This document shows, one piece after another, positions 6,428 to 10,146 of a DNA stretch of 10,146 nt. A model generated the notes under the pieces. The model was not told the origin of the DNA, searched no databases, and worked only from the letters and a program-made list of their open reading frames with translations. The DNA comes from Thermoplasmata archaeon (lineage in GTDB: Archaea > Thermoplasmatota > Thermoplasmata > UBA10834). Position numbers and translations under genes: made by a program. Position 1 is the first letter of the stretch, and every line of letters begins with the position of its first letter. The stretch lies in contig JALHSX010000039.1 of NCBI GenBank assembly GCA_022865445.1, forward strand, positions 1 through 10,146, read 5' to 3'.

Positions 6428-6906
6428 ACACAATGGTAGAGAAACTCGATGTCCTGGTGGACGGTGGCAAGGCAACGCCTGGCCCGCCGCTCGGTCCCGC
6501 GCTGGGCCCGATGGGCGTGAACGTCATCCAGGTCGTAAACGCGATCAACGAGAAAACGAAGGCGTTCACGGGAATGAAGGTCCCTGTCACGATCCTGGTC
6601 GATTCGAAGACCAAGGGATTTGAGATCAAGGTCGGCACACCACCCGTCTCGGCCCTTATTCTGAAGGAGATCAAGATCGAGAAGGGCAGCGGAAGCCCGA
6701 AGGCCACGAAGGTGGGCAACTTGACCGTCGAGCAGGTCCAGAAGATAGCTGAGATGAAGAAGGACTCGATGCTCGGCAAGGACAAGAAGGCCAGGTTCAA
6801 GGAGGTCGTCGGCACTTGCGTCTCAATGGGTGTCATGGTCGACAGCAAGGACCCCAAAGTCATCATGAAAGATATCGAAAAGGGTGGGTACGCGGGGCTA
6901 TTCTGA
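6424..6906 (+). CDS. rpl11: Large ribosomal subunit protein L11 (uL11)
   Basis: L11 binds the GTPase-associated region of 23S rRNA at the stalk base. The 160 residues match the archaeal family. The N-terminal domain holds the signature ATPGPPLGPALGPMGVNV, and the C-terminal RNA-binding domain covers about residues 75-150 and contains VEQVQKIAEMKKDSM and GTCVSMGVMVD. The ATG at 6424 overlaps the spt5 stop as ATGA, but GGAG (6418-6421) leaves only 2 bases before it. A second ATG at 6433 gives MVEKLDVLVDGG with an 11-base spacer, so either may be used. It is translationally coupled to spt5 and ends the first ribosomal transcript here. The usual partner genes rpl1 and rpl10 come about 1.9 kb later, behind their own promoter. 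Confidence 0.96.
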   Translation: MNTMVEKLDVLVDGGKATPGPPLGPALGPMGVNVIQVVNAINEKTKAFTGMKVPVTILVDSKTKGFEIKVGTPPVSALILKEIKIEKGSGSPKATKVGNLTVEQVQKIAEMKKDSMLGKDKKARFKEVVGTCVSMGVMVDSKDPKVIMKDIEKGGYAGLF

Positions 6907-6936
6907 GACTGTGACGAGTTGGAGGAGCCTCGGCAA

Positions 6937-7205
6937 TTGAATTGGGTCCGATGTTCCTACTGCAAGTTGTTGCTGGTCCTCAGTGCTCTTGGCGATTACT
7001 TCGGGTACACGATCTACTGCCCGGTCTGAATCGGGCACTCTCCGGTGAGGAGCTGAGGGATGGCGTCTGCGAGATGAGCACGGCGGCCTTCTGGCTCGCA
7101 TTCTACTTCGCTGGAGACATGATTCCGAAGTCCAGACTCGAGTATGTAGGCGCGGTCAGCATCGCCCTCATTGTGGCGATGGTCTGCCTGATCGTGTGGG
7201 ATTGA
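6937..7205 (+). pseudogene. Small zinc-ribbon membrane protein, frame broken by an apparent one-base deletion
   Basis: A strong GGAGGAG (6921-6927) precedes a TTG at 6937 that opens MNWVRCSYCKLLLVLSALGD... and stops at TGA 7027-7029 immediately after CPV. The residues form CxxC-x18-CPV, with the TGA exactly where the fourth zinc-binding Cys would stand. Adding one pyrimidine after the TG at 7027-7028 makes that codon Cys (CPVC) and simultaneously joins the frame to 7029-7205. That downstream frame encodes NRALSGEELRDGVCEMS and then hydrophobic stretches (SIALIVAMVCLIVW near the end) with gene-like codon use. The restored protein would be about 89 residues: an N-terminal zinc ribbon and one or two membrane helices. 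It may be a true lesion or a sequencing/assembly error. If the break is real, an ATG at 7074 could still yield the membrane part. I do not recognise a named family. Confidence 0.55.
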
Positions 7206-7220
7206 TTGGTTGGGATCGGC

Positions 7221-8633
7221 TCAGGTCTGTGTCGTCCGGACTCCCCTTGCCAGCTTCAACTTGGCAGCTTCGCACGCAATCGTTATCGGGTCGATCGTTG
7301 GAGCCGCGGGAGGACAATATGCGGTCTCCACCTTCGAGAGATCGTCTACCGTCATTCCTGCTTGGATCGCAACCGCGAAAGCGTTGATCCTCATGTGCAC
7401 TCTCTCCTCACCGACGATCTGCGCACCTAATATCTTCCCCGTTTGTGGATGCGCCAGCACTTTGACGTATATCTCCTTCCTTCCAGGGTAGTAATCCGGC
7501 AACGTGAACGATCTCACCTTGCCCACAAGAGGCTTGATCCCGATCGTCTCTAATTGCGGTGTGGTCGGGCCCACAGCCGCGACTTGGCAACCGAACGGTT
7601 CGGTTGCCCTGGTGAGCAAGAACCCTTTCGGAAGATGGTCTTCTCCGCCAGCAGCGTTCACTCCAGCCACCATGGCCATCTTGACCGCGATCGTTCCGAG
7701 ACCACTGACACTAGGCTTGCCTGTCACGAGGTCTGGATACTCAGTGCAGTCGCCGACCGCATAGACATCCTTCTCGCAGGTCTCGGTTCTGTCGTCAACG
7801 ACAATCTGTTTCGTCACGCCAACGCTGCACCCAACCAGCTTCGCCAGCTCAGTCTCGCCGCGCTGGCCGGTTGCAACGACAATCAGATCCGCATAGAACT
7901 CCCGCTCTTCGCCCGTTTTCCTGTCCTTGGCCACGACGCCATTGGACTTCTCATCACCGAGAAGCTCAGTCACCTGATACTCGGTGAACATCTTGACGCC
8001 GTGTTTGGCAATAGCCTCGTTCATCAGCTGCGCCATGTCGTCGTCGATCATAGCAAGGATGCAGTTCGACAGATACTCGACGATCGTCACCTTGCAGCCC
8101 CTGATCATCAAGGCCTCGGCGACTTCAAGACCCACAAGGCCTGCACCGATGACAACTGCCCTCTTGCCCTTGGTTCCCAGTGATTGGATGCCTCTCGCGT
8201 CCTCTATAGTCCTCAAAACGAAAACGCCTTGCTTCAGCTCGCCTGGTTTGCCGCCTTCTTTGACCACTCCTTTGATGGGCGGGACGGCGGCCCGAGCGCC
8301 CGTGGCCAGTATCAGAGAGTCATAGGGCAGCTCCAGCCTCTTGTCAGGACACTTGACGTGGACAATCTTCTTCGCCTTGTCAACGGACTCAGCGGAACTT
8401 CCAAGGAGACACGCAATCCTGTTCTTCTTGAGCCTCTCCTCCGGGGCCTCGATGAGGTTGGTGAGTTCGGGAATTATGCCGGAAATGCCATACGGCAGCC
8501 CGCATCTGGAATACTGTGGATACGGCTCGCGTTCAACGATAGTTATCTCGGCGGTCCTGTCCGTCTTCCTTGCGAACTGAGCGGCTGTCGCACCCCCGCA
8601 ACCACCGCCGACAATCACGATTCTCCGAACCAT
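7221..8633 (-). CDS. FAD/NAD(P)-dependent CoA-disulfide reductase / NADH oxidase family protein
   Basis: This flavoprotein disulfide reductase-like enzyme is 470 residues from the ATG at 8633. Visible elements are the FAD-binding GGGCGG (9-14), acidic end of the second strand (E34), redox Cys44 in YSRCGLPYG, NAD-binding GAGLVGLE (163-170) followed by E186, which suggests NADH, the second FAD motif VYAVGDC (290-296), and a dimerisation domain ending YCPPAAPTIDP (439-449) as in CoA-disulfide reductases. The single active-site Cys, rather than CxxxxC, places it with CoA-disulfide reductases, NADH oxidases and related NADH peroxidases; the exact reaction cannot be told. An upstream ATG at 8657 would add eight residues (MARGDSAL), but the minus-strand TATA-like element at 8675-8680 puts transcription start near 8652, so 8633 fits better. 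It converges on the broken zinc-ribbon gene with 15 bases between their stops. Confidence 0.9.
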   Translation of the reverse strand: MVRRIVIVGGGCGGATAAQFARKTDRTAEITIVEREPYPQYSRCGLPYGISGIIPELTNLIEAPEERLKKNRIACLLGSSAESVDKAKKIVHVKCPDKRLELPYDSLILATGARAAVPPIKGVVKEGGKPGELKQGVFVLRTIEDARGIQSLGTKGKRAVVIGAGLVGLEVAEALMIRGCKVTIVEYLSNCILAMIDDDMAQLMNEAIAKHGVKMFTEYQVTELLGDEKSNGVVAKDRKTGEEREFYADLIVVATGQRGETELAKLVGCSVGVTKQIVVDDRTETCEKDVYAVGDCTEYPDLVTGKPSVSGLGTIAVKMAMVAGVNAAGGEDHLPKGFLLTRATEPFGCQVAAVGPTTPQLETIGIKPLVGKVRSFTLPDYYPGRKEIYVKVLAHPQTGKILGAQIVGEERVHMRINAFAVAIQAGMTVDDLSKVETAYCPPAAPTIDPITIACEAAKLKLARGVRTTQT

Positions 8634-8674
8634 TAGCGCACTATCCCCGCGAGCCATCGGATAACATCGTTACC

Positions 8675-8680
8675 GTTAAA
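8675..8680 (-). promoter_or_regulatory. Candidate TATA box of the flavoprotein gene
   Basis: On the minus strand this reads TTTAAC, preceded by the BRE-like GGAAACAA. It predicts a start near 8652, leaving a leader of about 19 bases that contains GGGGAT before the ATG at 8633. Confidence 0.4.
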
Positions 8681-8754
8681 TTGTTTCCACGTCCATCGGC
8701 TGAGGTGACGCGCGATATGACGGATGGCCGAGCCAGATGGCGAAAATGTGTCCA

Positions 8755-8769
8755 CCAAAGACTTATTAA
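8755..8769 (+). promoter_or_regulatory. BRE/TATA promoter of the rpl1-rpl10 transcript
   Basis: CCAAAG (8755-8760) followed by ACTTATTAA (8761-8769) predicts a transcript start near 8791 and a leader of about 57 bases before the GTG of rpl1. It gives rpl1-rpl10 expression independent of rpl11. Confidence 0.6.
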
Positions 8770-8794
8770 CCCCTTCTGCATTGGCACCTTTCCC

Positions 8795-8830
8795 TAGGCA
8801 TGTAGGAGAGCCGCACGCTCGCATGTACTA
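8795..8830 (+). promoter_or_regulatory. Structured rpl1 leader, candidate L1 autoregulatory site
   Basis: GCATGT at 8798-8803 can pair with GCATGT at 8821-8826 (four Watson-Crick pairs and two G-U). GAGC (8808-8811) pairs with GCTC (8817-8820) around the loop CGCAC, and TAG (8795-8797) pairs with CTA (8828-8830) past a bulged A. The unpaired AGGA (8804-8807) sits on one side only. Two short helices flanking an asymmetric internal loop is the general form of L1 targets on rRNA and mRNA, and archaeal L1 is known to repress its own operon. The specific site is my inference. Confidence 0.4.
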
Positions 8831-8847
8831 CACCGGAGGGAACACAA

Positions 8848-9486
8848 GTGGTAGATCAACACCTCGTCGACATCATGAAAAAGCTTCAAGCCGAGTCGAA
8901 GCAGAGGAAGTTTTTGGAATCAGTTGAACTCGCAGTCAACCTGAAAGACATCGACCTGACCAACCCAAAGAACAGGCTTCAGGAGGAAATCATCCTCCCG
9001 AACGGCCGGGGAAAGCAGATTAGGGTCGGCATCTTCGGTAGCTCCGAGATGGCGATGAAAGCTAAGGGAATAGCCGACGTGATCATCCAGCCCGAAGAGC
9101 TCGAGACTCTCGCATCCAACAAGTCGAAGGCCAAGAAATTCGCGGGGACCGCAGATTACTATCTCGCTGAGGCACCGCTCATGCCAACGATCGGTAAGCG
9201 CCTAGGCGTCGTCCTCGCCCCGAGAGGCAAGATGCCGAAGCCGATACCGCCGGGCTCGGACCCGAAGGCGGCGATCGAGAAGCTGAGGAGCAGCGTAACC
9301 GTCAGGACGAGAGACAGGAAGACATTCCATTTGCCCATAGGAACGAAAGATATGTCCGCGGAGAAGCTGGCCGAGAACCTCGACGCAGTCCTGAAGAGGC
9401 TTCTGACCAAGCTCGAGAGGGGCAAGATGAACATCCAATCGGCCTATGTGAAGACGACCATGGGTCCGTCAATCAAGGTGATGTGA
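8848..9486 (+). CDS. rpl1: Large ribosomal subunit protein L1 (uL1)
   Basis: L1 forms the mobile stalk next to the E site and binds 23S rRNA; in archaea it also represses translation of its own mRNA. The 212 residues match archaeal L1. They include the domain I start ESVELAVNLKDIDLTNPKNR (24-43), the central domain with VGIFGSSEMAMKAKGIADVI, LGVVLAPRGKMPKPIPPGSD and the C-terminal SAYVKTTMGPSIKV. The start is GTG, supported by GGAGG (8835-8839) with an 8-base spacer. The gene is preceded by its own promoter and a leader hairpin. rpl10 starts one base after its stop. The usual direct rpl11-rpl1 junction is missing because the zinc-ribbon gene and the minus-strand flavoprotein gene lie between them. 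Confidence 0.96.
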   Translation: MVDQHLVDIMKKLQAESKQRKFLESVELAVNLKDIDLTNPKNRLQEEIILPNGRGKQIRVGIFGSSEMAMKAKGIADVIIQPEELETLASNKSKAKKFAGTADYYLAEAPLMPTIGKRLGVVLAPRGKMPKPIPPGSDPKAAIEKLRSSVTVRTRDRKTFHLPIGTKDMSAEKLAENLDAVLKRLLTKLERGKMNIQSAYVKTTMGPSIKVM

Positions 9487-9487
9487 G

Positions 9488-10146
9488 ATGGCGCACGTAG
9501 CAGGCTGGAAGAAAGACGCCGTCACGGACCTCGCCAAACAGATCTCCAAGAGCAAGGTCGTGGGCATAATCAATGTCCACGGAGTGCCCGCCCCAGCGTT
9601 CCAGACCATGAGGACGAACCTCAGGGGCAAGGCCGAGATCACGATGCTGAAGAACACCCTTCTGAAGATCGCGCTCCAGCAGGCGGGCAAGGACAAGAAG
9701 GGGCTGGACATGCTAGCCGCGAGTGTCGACGGACAGTGCGCGGTAGTCACATCAGAGCTCAACCCGTTCAGACTGTTCAAGCAACTGGACTCCACCAAGA
9801 CCAAGATGCCCGCTAGGGGAGGAGAAGTGGCCCCGGATGACATCGAAATCAAAGCCGGTGAGACTCCTTTCAAGCCAGGCCCCGTGGTCGGTGAGCTGCA
9901 GAAGGCCGGTCTGCCGGCTGCCATCGAGCAAGGCAAGGTCGTCATCAAGAAGGACAAGTTACTCGTGAAGAAGGGCGACAAGATCCCGAGAGACGTCGCG
10001 CTCGTGCTCTCGAAGCTCGAGATCTACCCGCTGACCGTAGGACTCGACCTCAGCGCGGTCTTCGAAGACGGCATGATCTACAAGAAGGATGTGCTAGCAG
10101 TCGATGACGCGATGGTCTTGAGCCAGGTCAAGTTCGCCGCGGCAGG
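9488..10146 (+). CDS. rpl10: Large ribosomal subunit protein L10/P0 (uL10), truncated by window end
   Basis: L10/P0 is the stalk base that anchors L12/P1 dimers and contacts the L11 region of rRNA. About 219 codons are visible and the frame is still open at the last base. The N-terminus MAHVAGWKKDAVTDLAKQI is typical of archaeal P0. The rRNA-binding domain covers about residues 1-105, with KAEITMLKNTLLKIAL (49-64). The archaeal/eukaryal insertion domain follows, with PFKPGPVVGELQKAGLPAAI and KLEIYPLTVGLDL. The L12-binding helical spine and C-terminal tail lie beyond the window. The ATG is one base after the rpl1 stop, with GGTGAT (9478-9483) inside the rpl1 end serving as ribosome site, so the two genes are translationally coupled. 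Confidence 0.95.
   Translation, partial: MAHVAGWKKDAVTDLAKQISKSKVVGIINVHGVPAPAFQTMRTNLRGKAEITMLKNTLLKIALQQAGKDKKGLDMLAASVDGQCAVVTSELNPFRLFKQLDSTKTKMPARGGEVAPDDIEIKAGETPFKPGPVVGELQKAGLPAAIEQGKVVIKKDKLLVKKGDKIPRDVALVLSKLEIYPLTVGLDLSAVFEDGMIYKKDVLAVDDAMVLSQVKFAAA

Noticed and set aside
7027..7029. TGA as a selenocysteine codon completing CPV-U in the zinc ribbon
   Set aside because: Readthrough in the same frame adds only eight residues before another stop and gives no membrane part. I see no convincing SECIS element. A one-base deletion explains more.
1..10146. CRISPR array, insertion sequence, tRNA or rRNA gene
   Set aside because: No regularly spaced repeats, transposase motifs, terminal inverted repeats or tRNA-like cloverleaf signals were found on reading both strands.

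Overview
The window is archaeal. It carries a TATA-binding protein, a Sec61-gamma/SecE protein, an archaeal Spt5, archaeal-type L11/L1/L10(P0) ribosomal proteins and two FtsZ1-family FtsZ proteins, and the genes sit behind TATA/BRE-type promoters. The gene set and the ftsZ-secE-spt5-rpl11-rpl1-rpl10 order are euryarchaeal. A Thermoplasmata-like lineage is my guess rather than something the sequence proves. Real genes are GC-rich at third codon positions, which creates many long antisense shadow frames. GTG and TTG starts are used.

Layout. 1-422 (minus): C-terminally truncated gene of unknown function, probably leaderless. 549-791 (minus): weakly supported 80-residue orphan. 953-974: tandem TATA boxes in front of tbp (998-1546), which is followed after 13 nt by a TatD-like/COG1099-type metal-dependent hydrolase (1560-2405). 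2399-2674 (minus): acylphosphatase, tail-to-tail with the hydrolase. 2743-2749: TATA box usable in both directions, followed by two tandem FtsZ1 paralogues (2850-3974 and 4097-5203), each with its own promoter and leader. Then secE (5228), spt5 (5510) and rpl11 (6424, ATGA overlap). The ribosomal run is interrupted by a zinc-ribbon membrane protein gene that appears broken by a single-base deletion (6937-7205) and by a minus-strand CoA-disulfide-reductase/NADH-oxidase-like flavoprotein (7221-8633). It resumes with a separate promoter, a structured leader, rpl1 (8848) and rpl10 (9488, running off the end).

The genes are mostly core information-processing and cell-division functions: promoter recognition (TBP), elongation (Spt5), translation (L11 and L1 stalk proteins, L10/P0), protein export (SecE) and division (FtsZ). 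The most unusual points are Spt5 carrying an extra ~160-residue Ig-like N-terminal domain, the tandem duplication of FtsZ1 with an altered GTP-binding signature in the first copy, a TATA box embedded in the codons of the FtsZ C-terminal tail, a candidate L1 autoregulatory hairpin, and the one-base lesion in the zinc-ribbon gene. I did not find a mobile element, CRISPR array, tRNA or rRNA.
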